DNA from: JBEKCD01 sp050015055
GTDB taxonomy: Archaea; Thermoproteota; Bathyarchaeia; Bathyarchaeales; Bathycorpusculaceae
Direction of reading: 5' to 3'
Assembly (NCBI GenBank): GCA_050015055.1
Contig: JBEKCD010000008.1
Coordinates: 40,401-104,400, forward strand
Length of the DNA stretch: 64,000 nt
Below the pieces are notes generated by a model. The model was given only the letters and a program-made list of their open reading frames with translations, had not been told where the DNA came from and ran no database searches. How positions within the stretch are numbered: the stretch's first letter is position 1; each line of letters begins with the position of its first letter. Shown here one piece after another: positions 41,731-50,333 of the stretch. The position numbers were made by a program, and so were the translations under genes.

Positions 41731-42648
41731 ATGGAAGAGGCTGCTACCGCGTTCGCACCATGCCACATCACTGGAGTCTTCCAGATATTTGATCAATCAA
41801 CAGACGCCCTACTCGCAGGGTCAAAAGGCGCTGGCGTCTCACTGGATTTAGCAGCCAAGACAACCGTCAAAGTCAAAAAAGGTTCAAAGTACAATTTGAA
41901 AGTTAGCATCAACAATCACACGACGAACTCCGCACAAGTCTCGGGGCGTGTTGTCGACGTTTTCCTTTCCCGCTTCAGCGACACAACCCCTCTTGAAATC
42001 TCGGTAGAACATCATATAGAAGCTCCAATAGGCGCAGGATTCGGTACTAGCGGGGCTGCAGCGTTGAGTTTGGCTCTAGCCCTGAACGAGGCTTCCGGGT
42101 TGAGAATGTCAAAATTAGAGGCTGCCCAGATAGCGCACATTGCAGAGGTCGAATGCAAGACCGGGCTTGGGACAATCATAGCTGAAACCTTCGGCGGGTT
42201 TGAAGTCAGGGTCAAGCCAGGAGCCCCAGGAATCGGAGAGATAAAGCGCCTGTCAGTCCCTGACGACGCTTTGGTGGCGTGCCATGTTTTCGGGCCTCTC
42301 TCCACAAGGGAATCCTTGACCAACCCCGAAACACGCGCTCGTATAAACAGATTCGGCGGTGAGTTGGTAAAGGAACTGGTCAACTCACCGACCATCACAA
42401 ACTTCATGAAGCTCTCTCGGCAATTCGCCGAACACGTTGGACTAATAACCAAAAAGGTAAGAGGCATCCTAGACGCAGCAGACAAAGCTGGCGTGGTCTG
42501 CAGCATGCCAATGTTCGGAGAATCCGCTTTTACCGTAACCGACCAAAATGGGGTCGAGCGGATTCTGAAGGTCTTTCGCAAAAGTGCCCTAGGCGGTCAA
42601 ACTATCGTGACTAAAGTGAATCATGAGGGAGCGCGACTTCTTCAGTGA
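41731..42648 (+). CDS. Pantoate kinase (GHMP family)
   Basis: 305 residues. AFAPCHITGVFQI at the start, GAGVSLDL and the GHMP P-loop APIGAGFGTSGAAALSLALALNE identify the archaeal pantoate kinase, which phosphorylates pantoate to 4-phosphopantoate. With the next gene it replaces bacterial PanC and CoaA. It is first in the CoA cluster and overlaps the next gene by four bases (GTGA). Cytoplasmic. Confidence 0.93.
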   Translation: MEEAATAFAPCHITGVFQIFDQSTDALLAGSKGAGVSLDLAAKTTVKVKKGSKYNLKVSINNHTTNSAQVSGRVVDVFLSRFSDTTPLEISVEHHIEAPIGAGFGTSGAAALSLALALNEASGLRMSKLEAAQIAHIAEVECKTGLGTIIAETFGGFEVRVKPGAPGIGEIKRLSVPDDALVACHVFGPLSTRESLTNPETRARINRFGGELVKELVNSPTITNFMKLSRQFAEHVGLITKKVRGILDAADKAGVVCSMPMFGESAFTVTDQNGVERILKVFRKSALGGQTIVTKVNHEGARLLQ

Positions 42649-43439
42649 CAGACATCAAGATCCCCCCTGATCACCCTAGAGCAGAATCCCTGCAATTACG
42701 AGAGAGACTGATAGCACACTATTTCGAAGGAATCGTGGCTGTTTCGGGCCTTATTGCGCACGGTCGCGGAGAAGCTTTCGATTACCTGTTAGGCGAAAAG
42801 ACAAGCAAACCGGCGCTAGAAGCTATCTCGGCAAGCGCTGCCATGCTTCTGGCGGCAGAAAATCCGGTTATTTCGGTCAATGGCAACACGGCGGCCCTGG
42901 TTGCTGAAGAAATCGTGAAGCTCGCTGATGTTACAGAATCGAAGATTGAAGTCAATCTCTTCTACAGATCTCCTGAAAGGGAGCTTGCAATTGAGAAGTT
43001 GCTCAGGAAAGCTGGCGCGCATGAAGTGTTTGGAATAGGCAAGAAGGCGTCTGCAAAGATTCCAGAGTTGAGCAGTGAGAGGCGTCGCGTTGATCCTTGG
43101 GGAATGCTTGTAGCCGATGTTGTCATGGTGCCGTTGGAGGATGGTGACAGAACCGAAGCTCTCGTCAAAATGGGAAAAAAGGTAATAGCGGTAGACCTGA
43201 ACCCCCTGTCGCGGACTGCGCAAAAAGCGACCATCACAATAGTCGACAACATAGTGAGATCAGCGCCCAAGCTGGCGGAAACTGCTGAAAAGCTCAAGAA
43301 AGAGGGCCACAAAAAATGTGAAGAGACATTGCGGAAATACGACAACAAGAAAAACCTGGCCCGATCCATCACTGTGATAGAAGAAAACCTTTCGAAGCTC
43401 GCGACGCAAAGTGCACATACCAGGAGCGAAAGCGAGTGA
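42645..43439 (+). CDS. 4-phosphopantoate--beta-alanine ligase (phosphopantothenate synthetase)
   Basis: 264 residues. IPPDHPRAESLQLRERLI, GLIAHGRGEAFDYLLGE, NPVISVNGNTAALV, SSERRRVDPWGMLVADVVMVPLEDGDRTEALVKMGKKVIAVDLNPLSRT are family hallmarks. It joins phosphopantoate and beta-alanine with ATP to give 4-phosphopantothenate. GTG start inside the pantoate kinase stop. The C-terminal about 60 residues are a charged helix. Confidence 0.94.
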   Translation: MTDIKIPPDHPRAESLQLRERLIAHYFEGIVAVSGLIAHGRGEAFDYLLGEKTSKPALEAISASAAMLLAAENPVISVNGNTAALVAEEIVKLADVTESKIEVNLFYRSPERELAIEKLLRKAGAHEVFGIGKKASAKIPELSSERRRVDPWGMLVADVVMVPLEDGDRTEALVKMGKKVIAVDLNPLSRTAQKATITIVDNIVRSAPKLAETAEKLKKEGHKKCEETLRKYDNKKNLARSITVIEENLSKLATQSAHTRSESE

Positions 43440-43443
43440 TGTG

Positions 43444-44349
43444 ATGTTTGACAGGACTTTCATTCTAGGCGCTGGCGCCGTAGGAAGTGTCGTCGGAGCT
43501 TTGTTATCCAAGAAGAATAATATAACACTAATCGGAAACAGGGCACACGTGGAAACTGTAGAGTCAAACGGTCTTTCAGTTTCGGGCGATGAGAATAAAA
43601 CTTTCCAGTTGCGCGCCGACACCCAAATCCGTGAAATACCTCAAAAAACGCTGATATTCCTAACAACAAAGGCGTACGACTCGGAAAGTACAATGAGAGG
43701 AATAAACAAACTTCTCAGGGAAGACACCGTCGTTTTGGTTTTGCAGAATGGCTTGGGAAACGAAGAGGTCGTCAAACTCGTGGTGAACGGCAAAGCCAAG
43801 GTTCTGAGAGGAGTAACAAACATGGCTGTGGAGTTCTTCAAGGCTGGACAAGTGAAATATTGGAGAGGGGACACGTTCATAGAGAACGACGTTGCGTCAG
43901 AGGAGATCGCGGATGCCATGAATGCGTGCGGCTTGAAGACGAGTCTTTGCAGGAACATTAAGGACAGGATATGGGACAAAGCTGTAGTTAACAGTGTAGT
44001 GAACCCGCTGACGGCGATTTTCCGCGTTAGAAATCGTGAAATCGGCAACGAAACCTTGGCACCTGTCAGACATCAGATTGTCAGAGAGTGCGTCCACGTT
44101 GGAAAGGCTGAGGGTATAGCCTTTCAGCCGGATTTGGAGAAAGGAATAGATCGAGAGATTACTGGATACACGAATTTCTCTTCGATGTACCAGGACATAA
44201 CAAAAGGGAACAGGACGGAAATTGACTTTCTCAACGGAAAGATAATTGAGCTAGGTGCAAAGCACCACATTCCAACACCGGTCAACGAAACCGTCGTTAG
44301 TTTCATAAGATTTCTGGAGGAAAACAATGAGCTTTCAAGAAAGAATTAA
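43444..44349 (+). CDS. panE: 2-dehydropantoate 2-reductase (ketopantoate reductase)
   Basis: 301 residues. The Rossmann motif FILGAGAVGSVVGALLSKK, QNGLGNEE, and catalytic Lys in KDRIWDKAVVNSVVNPLTAIFRV are typical. It reduces ketopantoate to pantoate with NADPH. ATG 43444 follows the upstream stop by 4 bases; the longer GTG frame at 43411 would overlap 29 bases. The last 23 bases overlap panB. Confidence 0.93.
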   Translation: MFDRTFILGAGAVGSVVGALLSKKNNITLIGNRAHVETVESNGLSVSGDENKTFQLRADTQIREIPQKTLIFLTTKAYDSESTMRGINKLLREDTVVLVLQNGLGNEEVVKLVVNGKAKVLRGVTNMAVEFFKAGQVKYWRGDTFIENDVASEEIADAMNACGLKTSLCRNIKDRIWDKAVVNSVVNPLTAIFRVRNREIGNETLAPVRHQIVRECVHVGKAEGIAFQPDLEKGIDREITGYTNFSSMYQDITKGNRTEIDFLNGKIIELGAKHHIPTPVNETVVSFIRFLEENNELSRKN

Positions 44350-45097
44350 GCAGAAGAAAGGCAAAGAAAAAATCACAATGCTGACAGCCTACGACTCTCA
44401 AATGGCAAGAATATTGGATCAAACTGGCATAGACATGATACTCGTGGGCGACAGTTCAGGCATGGTCGTGCAGGGCCACAAGGATACCAAGAGCGTAACG
44501 ATGGGAGACATGATATTCCACATAAAGGCAGTGGCAAGCAGAGCTACATCCACGCCGATCATCGGAGACATGCCGATACACAGTTGCAACACAGTGGAAG
44601 ACTGCCTTGAGAACGCGAAAAAGTTTGTAGAGGCAGGAGCAAACGGGGTAAAAATCGAAGGAAAGAAGACAGACGCCATAAAAGCTTTGATAAAAGCGGG
44701 AATCCCCGTGATGGGCCACGTGGGAATGCTTCCTCAGATGGCTGAAACTTATCATGTGAAGGGGAAAAAGCCAGAGGAAGCCCAAGAGATTCTGAATGAT
44801 GCTCTAGACCTAGATGGATTCGGCGTTTTTTCCATAGTACTAGAATGCATTCCTGAAAGTTTAGCCAAGACAATAACCAACTCCGTAATAGTGCCAACGA
44901 TAGGCATCGGTGCCGGAAAACATTGCGATGGGCAGGTTCTTGTCATAAATGACATGCTCGGTTTTGATGAGAACTTCAAACCAAAATATGTAAAGACGTA
45001 CGCGAACTTGAACAAGACGATAAAGGACGCTGTGGCCAAGTTCATCGAGGAAGTCTCCGCGGGCAAGTACCCGGACGATGAGCACACCTACCATTAG
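44327..45097 (+). CDS. panB: 3-methyl-2-oxobutanoate hydroxymethyltransferase
   Basis: 256 residues. MLTAYDSQMARILDQTGIDMILVGDSSGMVVQGH (metal-binding Asp), GDMPIHSC, GVKIEGKK, VMGHVGMLPQ and IGIGAGKHCDGQVLVINDMLGF. It makes ketopantoate from ketoisovalerate and methylene-tetrahydropterin, the first step of pantothenate synthesis. GGAGG lies 6 bases before ATG. Overlaps panE by 23 bases. Confidence 0.96.
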   Translation: MSFQERIKQKKGKEKITMLTAYDSQMARILDQTGIDMILVGDSSGMVVQGHKDTKSVTMGDMIFHIKAVASRATSTPIIGDMPIHSCNTVEDCLENAKKFVEAGANGVKIEGKKTDAIKALIKAGIPVMGHVGMLPQMAETYHVKGKKPEEAQEILNDALDLDGFGVFSIVLECIPESLAKTITNSVIVPTIGIGAGKHCDGQVLVINDMLGFDENFKPKYVKTYANLNKTIKDAVAKFIEEVSAGKYPDDEHTYH

Positions 45098-45102
45098 ATC
45101 GC

Positions 45103-46281
45103 ATGGGAGCCGTGAAAGTGCAGGTCAAAGGGGTGTCTGAAAAAACACTTCTCGAGGAGCTTGAATCGAGGCTTCGAGGAGACTTCACGTACAATTCTGG
45201 AAGAATCGTCGGATCCATGTGCACCAGCCCGCATCCGCTAGCTGGAAAAGTGTGCGCCTGTTTTCTCGACAAGAACCTTGGCGACTCAGGACTTTTCCCG
45301 GCCGTGGCCGAAATAGAGAGAGAAACGCTGAAGATGCTGGGCACCGTTCTTTCGAACACAGAAGCCTGTGGGCACATAGTCACTGGTGGAACAGAAGCAA
45401 ACGTTCTTGCCCTGTGGGCTGCTAGGACGCTTGCCAAGAAAACCAACCCCGAAGTGATAGTTCCCAGTTCTGCCCACTGCTCCTTCGACAAGGCCGCAGA
45501 TTTGCTAGGCTTGAAAATCGTCAAGGCAAGGTTAAATGACAAGTTTCAAGTCGATGTAGCATCTGTCAAGAAAGCGGTGAATCCGAAGACTATTGCGGTC
45601 GTGGGCATAGCAGGAACAACGGCATTAGGCGCAGTCGACCCTATAGACGACCTGTCCGAACTCGCCTTGGAAAAAGACCTGTATTTTCATGTAGATGCCG
45701 CCTTCGGAGGATTCGTGCTCCCCTTCCTGAAAGACCTGGGATACAAAACTCCCAACTTTGACTTTGCAGTTCCCAGAGTCTGTTCTATCACGGTTGATCC
45801 GCACAAGATGGGCTTGGCTCCCATCCCAGCAGGCGGGATAGTGTTCCGCAACGAAAACTTCAGAAAGGCGGTTTCAACGGACATTTCCTATCTGTCGGGC
45901 GGAGAAACCGAACAAGCCACGCTGGTGGGAACACGCTCTGGCGCTTCAGCCATCGCGGTCTGGGCCGTGATGAAGCACCTAGGACGCGAAGGCTACAGAA
46001 AAATCGTCAGAAAGTGCATGCGCCTAACGCTCAAACTCACAGAAGAAATCCCCAAGATTAGGGGTTTAAGTGTTGCAACAGAACCAACGATGAACGTTGT
46101 TGGACTAAAATCCGACACGTTTGACATTCGCAGAATAGCTGAAGAGCTGAGGCTCAGAAAATGGGCGATATCACTCTTTCCACGTCACATCCGCATCGTC
46201 ATCATGCCTCACGTTCAAGAAAAGCATATTGACGAATTCCTGCAAGATCTAAAAAAGATAGTCAATGAGTTAGGAGGTTAG
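45103..46281 (+). CDS. mfnA: PLP-dependent aspartate/tyrosine decarboxylase (MfnA type)
   Basis: 392 residues. GRIVGSMCTSPHPLA, TGGTEANVLALWAAR, FHVDAAFGGFVLPF and the PLP-lysine motif ITVDPHKMGLAPIPAGG place it in the MfnA/group II decarboxylases. In archaea such enzymes make tyramine or decarboxylate aspartate to beta-alanine. Its place between panB and coaBC argues strongly for aspartate, supplying beta-alanine to phosphopantothenate synthetase. ATG 45103 has no good ribosome binding site; GTG 45118 (8 bases after GGGAG) is an alternative start. Confidence 0.9.
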   Translation: MGAVKVQVKGVSEKTLLEELESRLRGDFTYNSGRIVGSMCTSPHPLAGKVCACFLDKNLGDSGLFPAVAEIERETLKMLGTVLSNTEACGHIVTGGTEANVLALWAARTLAKKTNPEVIVPSSAHCSFDKAADLLGLKIVKARLNDKFQVDVASVKKAVNPKTIAVVGIAGTTALGAVDPIDDLSELALEKDLYFHVDAAFGGFVLPFLKDLGYKTPNFDFAVPRVCSITVDPHKMGLAPIPAGGIVFRNENFRKAVSTDISYLSGGETEQATLVGTRSGASAIAVWAVMKHLGREGYRKIVRKCMRLTLKLTEEIPKIRGLSVATEPTMNVVGLKSDTFDIRRIAEELRLRKWAISLFPRHIRIVIMPHVQEKHIDEFLQDLKKIVNELGG

Positions 46282-46297
46282 ATAGGAGGACTGAGCT

Positions 46298-47551
46298 TTG
46301 TCGACACATCCATCCAAGCACATCGTTGGAACTGAGGGCAACGAACTGAAGGGAAGACGTATAGTTTTGTGCGTAACGGGCAGCGTCGCAGCTGTGCAAA
46401 GCCCAGAAATTGCCAGAGCTTTGATGCGACACGGAGCAGACGTGTTCCCCGTGATGTCCATGATGGCAGGGAAAATCGTCCATCCGTATCTGATGGAATG
46501 GGCGACTGGAAACGAAGTCGTAACTGAACTGACTGGAAAGATTGAACACGTAGCGTTGGTCGACGAGCATTCCTTATCGGCTGATCTTGTTCTGGTAGCA
46601 CCCTCTACAGCAAACACTATAAGCAAAATCGCCTGCGGAATCGACGATACCACCGTCACATCCGTCGTCTCAACAGCCTTCGGCTCAAACCGTCCCATAG
46701 TCATCGTTCCAGCGATGCATGAATCCATGTACAACCACCCGATATTGACGAAAAACATCAAGGAACTCAAAGCGTTAGGGGTCGAATTTGTAGGCCCAAG
46801 AATCGAAGAAGGAAAGGCAAAAATCGCTAAGACCAGAGACATCGTTGAGACGGTGATTCGCAAACTTGTGGTCAAAAACGATTTCTCGGGACTAAGAGTG
46901 TTGATAACCGCGGGCGCGACTGTAGAGCACATAGACCCTGTTCGCGTTGTCACAAACAGAAGCTCCGGTAAAATGGGCGTGTCAATTGCAGAAGAAGCCT
47001 TAAGCCGTGGCGCAGAAGTGACACTTGTCTACGGCTCAGGAACCGAAGCTGCTCCCCCAGGAGCCCGTCTGCTCACTGTTGAGACGACGGAGCAGATGTA
47101 CGAAGCGGTCGTTTCTGAACTGAAATCAGGGAATTACGACGTGGTTATAGCTGTTGCTGCCGCTGCTGATTGGATGCCTGAAAAACCGTATCCATGCAAA
47201 ATATCGTCGCACGAGCTGCATTCGCTTGAGTTGAAGCTGATACCCACCGTGAAAATAATCGATAGCGTGAAGAAAGTCAGTCCAAGAGCTTTTCTGGTGG
47301 CTTTTCGTGCGGAGTACAAGCTGCCTAAGGAGAAGTTGATTGAGAGTGCACACAAGAGGTTGCTAGAAGCCAAAGCTGATCTCATCGTCGTCAACGACGT
47401 GGGAAAGAAAGGAGCTGGTTTCGGCACTGTCACGAACGAGGTCTTCATCGTGGACAAGAAAAAGAACGTGGTACACGTGCCACTGGCCAAGAAGCGAGAA
47501 GTTGCAACGAAGATACTGGATGTCACCATTAGCAAGATCAAACCAAAATAG
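46298..47551 (+). CDS. coaBC: Bifunctional phosphopantothenoylcysteine synthetase/decarboxylase
   Basis: 417 residues. The N-terminal flavoprotein decarboxylase (CoaC) has LCVTGSVAAVQSPEIARAL and PAMHESMYNHP (PAMN in bacteria). From residue about 195 comes the CTP-dependent synthetase (CoaB): LITAGATVEHIDPVRVVTNRSSGKMG, VAAAADWMPEK, NDVGKKGAGFGT. It adds cysteine to phosphopantothenate and decarboxylates the product to phosphopantetheine. GGAGG lies 8 bases before TTG 46298. Confidence 0.95.
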   Translation: MSTHPSKHIVGTEGNELKGRRIVLCVTGSVAAVQSPEIARALMRHGADVFPVMSMMAGKIVHPYLMEWATGNEVVTELTGKIEHVALVDEHSLSADLVLVAPSTANTISKIACGIDDTTVTSVVSTAFGSNRPIVIVPAMHESMYNHPILTKNIKELKALGVEFVGPRIEEGKAKIAKTRDIVETVIRKLVVKNDFSGLRVLITAGATVEHIDPVRVVTNRSSGKMGVSIAEEALSRGAEVTLVYGSGTEAAPPGARLLTVETTEQMYEAVVSELKSGNYDVVIAVAAAADWMPEKPYPCKISSHELHSLELKLIPTVKIIDSVKKVSPRAFLVAFRAEYKLPKEKLIESAHKRLLEAKADLIVVNDVGKKGAGFGTVTNEVFIVDKKKNVVHVPLAKKREVATKILDVTISKIKPK

Positions 47552-47589
47552 TCTTATATGCAGTTCAGCCGCGTTAAACGTGGACTCTG

Positions 47590-48081
47590 ATGCAGAAAAA
47601 GTTCAGAACCGTCGGCCTTGGCGGCACTTTCGACGAGCTTCACAAGGGACATAGAGCATTGCTCATAAAAGCCTTCGACATAGGCGAACGCGTGATAATC
47701 GGCGTCTCCTCAGACGAATTTGCCAAGAAGATGAACAAGCCGCACAGAACGGCAACTTACGAGCAACGCACAAGGGAACTGAGAGACTTCTTAAAAGATC
47801 AGGGAATACTGCAGAAGGCCGAAATAATTCCGATAGATGATGCCTATGGAGGGGTGCTTCTGTCTAAGAATCCCATTGAAGCACTGGTGGTCAGCAGGGA
47901 TACTAAGCCCGTCGCGCTCAGGATCAACGAAAAGAGAAAAGAAATCGGGATAAATCCGCTTGAAATAATCGTCATCGACATGGTTCCCTCCGAGAATCAA
48001 AAGCCGATCTCAACGACCAGGATCCGCAATGGTGAAATTGACCGCGAAGGACAGGTTCTTAAGAAAAAGCAAAATGATTAA
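47590..48081 (+). CDS. coaD: Phosphopantetheine adenylyltransferase, archaeal type
   Basis: 163 residues. GLGGTFDELHKGHRALL carries the HxGH nucleotidyltransferase motif (His18, His21) and ENQKPISTTRIRNGEID the ISSTxIR-like motif. It adenylates phosphopantetheine to dephospho-CoA. It is the last biosynthetic gene of the cluster; only dephospho-CoA kinase is missing. A 38-base gap separates it from coaBC. Confidence 0.94.
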   Translation: MQKKFRTVGLGGTFDELHKGHRALLIKAFDIGERVIIGVSSDEFAKKMNKPHRTATYEQRTRELRDFLKDQGILQKAEIIPIDDAYGGVLLSKNPIEALVVSRDTKPVALRINEKRKEIGINPLEIIVIDMVPSENQKPISTTRIRNGEIDREGQVLKKKQND

Positions 48082-48119
48082 ACCACTTCTTCAGCACTTG
48101 TATTACAAGCGGTGTTGCC

Positions 48120-49265
48120 GTGCAAAGAACAGGCATTGCCAGACTCCCACTTCATTATGGTAGGGCACCTCGATATCTAATTGTACGCATGCAAAAGATG
48201 GCCAGAGAAATAGTGACAATAATCGTTGACGAGTACGGCTCAGACGAGTTTCTGAGACGAGTTTCAGATCCATTTTGGTTCCAAGCATTGGGTTGCGTCC
48301 TGGGTTACGACTGGCATTCTTCAGGAGTAACCACGGTTGTGACTGGAATTCTGAAACAAGCCATCTCGTCTCAGCAGCACGGTATCGCTGTGTGCGGCGG
48401 AAAAGGCAGAGCTTCTCGAAAGACACCAATGGAAATAGGCACAGTCGGAGAAGAATTTGGGTTTTCAGACGAAAACGTCGAGACGCTGCGCCGAGCCAGC
48501 AGAATGAGCGCCAAAGTCGACAACACGGCCGTACAGGCAGGGTATCAGCTTTATCACCATGCGTTCTTCATTGCCGATAGTAGGAAGTGGGCGGTCGTGC
48601 AGCAAGGCATGTGCACCGAAGACCGGACGGCGAGGCGCTATCATTGGCTCTCAGACAGTGTTAGAAGCTTTGTCGGTGAACCGCACAGTGCGATAGTGGG
48701 CGACGTGAAACATAACAGGGTCTTGGACATGACCGCAGAAGAGAGTGAGGGCTGTCGAAAGGCCTCAGTCGATCTTACGAAGGAAGAGCCGAAAAGGTTG
48801 ATTCGAATGCTTCAATCTGTAAGGCCCGAATTCCAGAGGTCGTTGGGCGAATGGCTGCCCAGAAGCGCGGACGACTATTGGAAAGAATATTCATTTGACA
48901 ATTTGTCGATGCCCAGAAACACAAATTGGAAGACTCTGCGCGACGTCTACGAGTTTCAACCCTCCAACTATGAAGAACTGCTCGGATTCAGGGGTGTCGG
49001 CCCTGCGACGGTTAGGGGCCTAGCCTTGGTTGCAGAAGTGATTTACGGCGAAAAGCCGAGCTGGAAGGACCCAGTGAAATACTCTTTCGCGTACGGCGGA
49101 AAGGACGGCGTTCCCCGCCCAGTTGACAGAAGAGCCATGGACGAGTCCATTCAAATTCTCAGGCAAGCGGTACAGAACGCAAGAGTTGGAGAGATGGAGA
49201 AAATGCGTTCGTTACAAAAGCTCATGCGATTCGTCCCTGACAACATGCCCACTACAGAGGCATAA
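48120..49265 (+). CDS. DUF763 protein
   Basis: 381 residues. RTGIARLPLHYGRAPRYLIVRM, HHAFFIADSRKWAVVQQGMC and YHWLSDSVRSFVGEPH are DUF763 signatures. A helix-hairpin-helix-like segment (YEELLGFRGVGPATVRGLALVAEVIYG, residues about 285-312) near the C-terminus hints at DNA or RNA binding. The family is found in thermophiles and archaea and has no known function. GTG 48120 follows coaD by 38 bases, so it may be co-transcribed with the CoA genes. Confidence 0.88.
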   Translation: MQRTGIARLPLHYGRAPRYLIVRMQKMAREIVTIIVDEYGSDEFLRRVSDPFWFQALGCVLGYDWHSSGVTTVVTGILKQAISSQQHGIAVCGGKGRASRKTPMEIGTVGEEFGFSDENVETLRRASRMSAKVDNTAVQAGYQLYHHAFFIADSRKWAVVQQGMCTEDRTARRYHWLSDSVRSFVGEPHSAIVGDVKHNRVLDMTAEESEGCRKASVDLTKEEPKRLIRMLQSVRPEFQRSLGEWLPRSADDYWKEYSFDNLSMPRNTNWKTLRDVYEFQPSNYEELLGFRGVGPATVRGLALVAEVIYGEKPSWKDPVKYSFAYGGKDGVPRPVDRRAMDESIQILRQAVQNARVGEMEKMRSLQKLMRFVPDNMPTTEA

Positions 49266-49557
49266 TCAGCGACCGGCAGAGCTTGAGTTGCCCGTTCTGC
49301 GTAGTAAGAAGAGAGTGTGGGTGGATACTCAGGTCAACGAAGTGCACGGCATTTTGGGGCAGGCAGGGTTTATCGATGCTCGCAGAGGCTTCATACTCTG
49401 AGGGCTCGGCAGTTAGTTCGTTCGTTATGTGAAAAACTAGGTTTTGGTGTCACTTCGAAACAGTTCGAAAATCGAGACGTTGTTGTTGGTTGGTGCTGAC
49501 AGAAACGTATTAAGGCAACTGACCACGCACGTATGGCTCAATCAGGAAAGGCTACAT

Positions 49558-50331
49558 ATGGAACAGGTTGCTGTAGAAGTTCAGGGACTTGCTATTACTT
49601 ACGGCACTTTTGTAGCTGTTGAGAACCTGTCGTTCACAGTCAATAATGGCGAGATTTTCGGGCTGCTTGGACCTAACGGCGCGGGTAAAACAAGCACCAT
49701 TAAGGTTTTGGTGGGCGTTCTTACGCCTCACGCGGGCAGCGTTAAAATCTATGACACACCCATTTCAAACGAAGTGGCTGCAAAGAGTCAGGTTGGCTAC
49801 GTTCCAGAAGAGGTTGTTCTGATAGATTCTCTTACCCCCCGGGAGTTTTTCGAGTTCGTATCCTCGATAAGACGATTAGAAGCTAGTGTAACGAACCCCA
49901 GGCTTGAAAGATTCGTGACTGCCTTCGAACTCAAACACTACTTTGACACTCCAATCGCGGCTTTGTCCATGGGAAACAAACAGAAGGTAGCCATCGTTGC
50001 AGCCTTGTTGCACGATCCTAAACTGCTAATCTTGGACGAGCCTTTAGTGGGCTTGGATGCACGCTCCTCCAAAATCCTCAAGGAACTGATAACCTTCCAC
50101 GCGAAAAAGGGCGGCGCCGTGATATTCTCAACACACATAATGGAAGTCGCTGAAAAACTCTGCACAAAGGTGGCGATAATAAACAAAGGAAAAATCGTGG
50201 GGGAAGGGACGGTTGACGATCTTCGCAGGCTTGTGAAAGACGCTGCAGGTTCATTGGAAGACATTTTCTTGAAGGTGACAGAGCAGGAAGCAGGGATGCA
50301 GGACGTAATCAAGGCTCTGGAAGAGGAGTAG
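49558..50331 (+). CDS. ABC exporter ATP-binding protein
   Basis: 257 residues. Walker A GPNGAGKTS, Q-loop YVPEEVV, signature ALSMGNKQKVAIVAALL (LSMGN in place of LSGGQ), Walker B LLILDEPLVGLD and switch FSTHIMEVAE. ATG 49558 follows GGAAAGG by 6 bases; the frame extends to 49444 without coding character. It is two bases from its permease gene, so the pair forms one exporter. Confidence 0.92.
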   Translation: MEQVAVEVQGLAITYGTFVAVENLSFTVNNGEIFGLLGPNGAGKTSTIKVLVGVLTPHAGSVKIYDTPISNEVAAKSQVGYVPEEVVLIDSLTPREFFEFVSSIRRLEASVTNPRLERFVTAFELKHYFDTPIAALSMGNKQKVAIVAALLHDPKLLILDEPLVGLDARSSKILKELITFHAKKGGAVIFSTHIMEVAEKLCTKVAIINKGKIVGEGTVDDLRRLVKDAAGSLEDIFLKVTEQEAGMQDVIKALEEE

Positions 50332-50333
50332 GC

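Noticed and set aside
42012..42581. 189-codon minus-strand frame in the pantoate kinase gene
   Set aside because: Antisense shadow of a gene with clear GHMP motifs.
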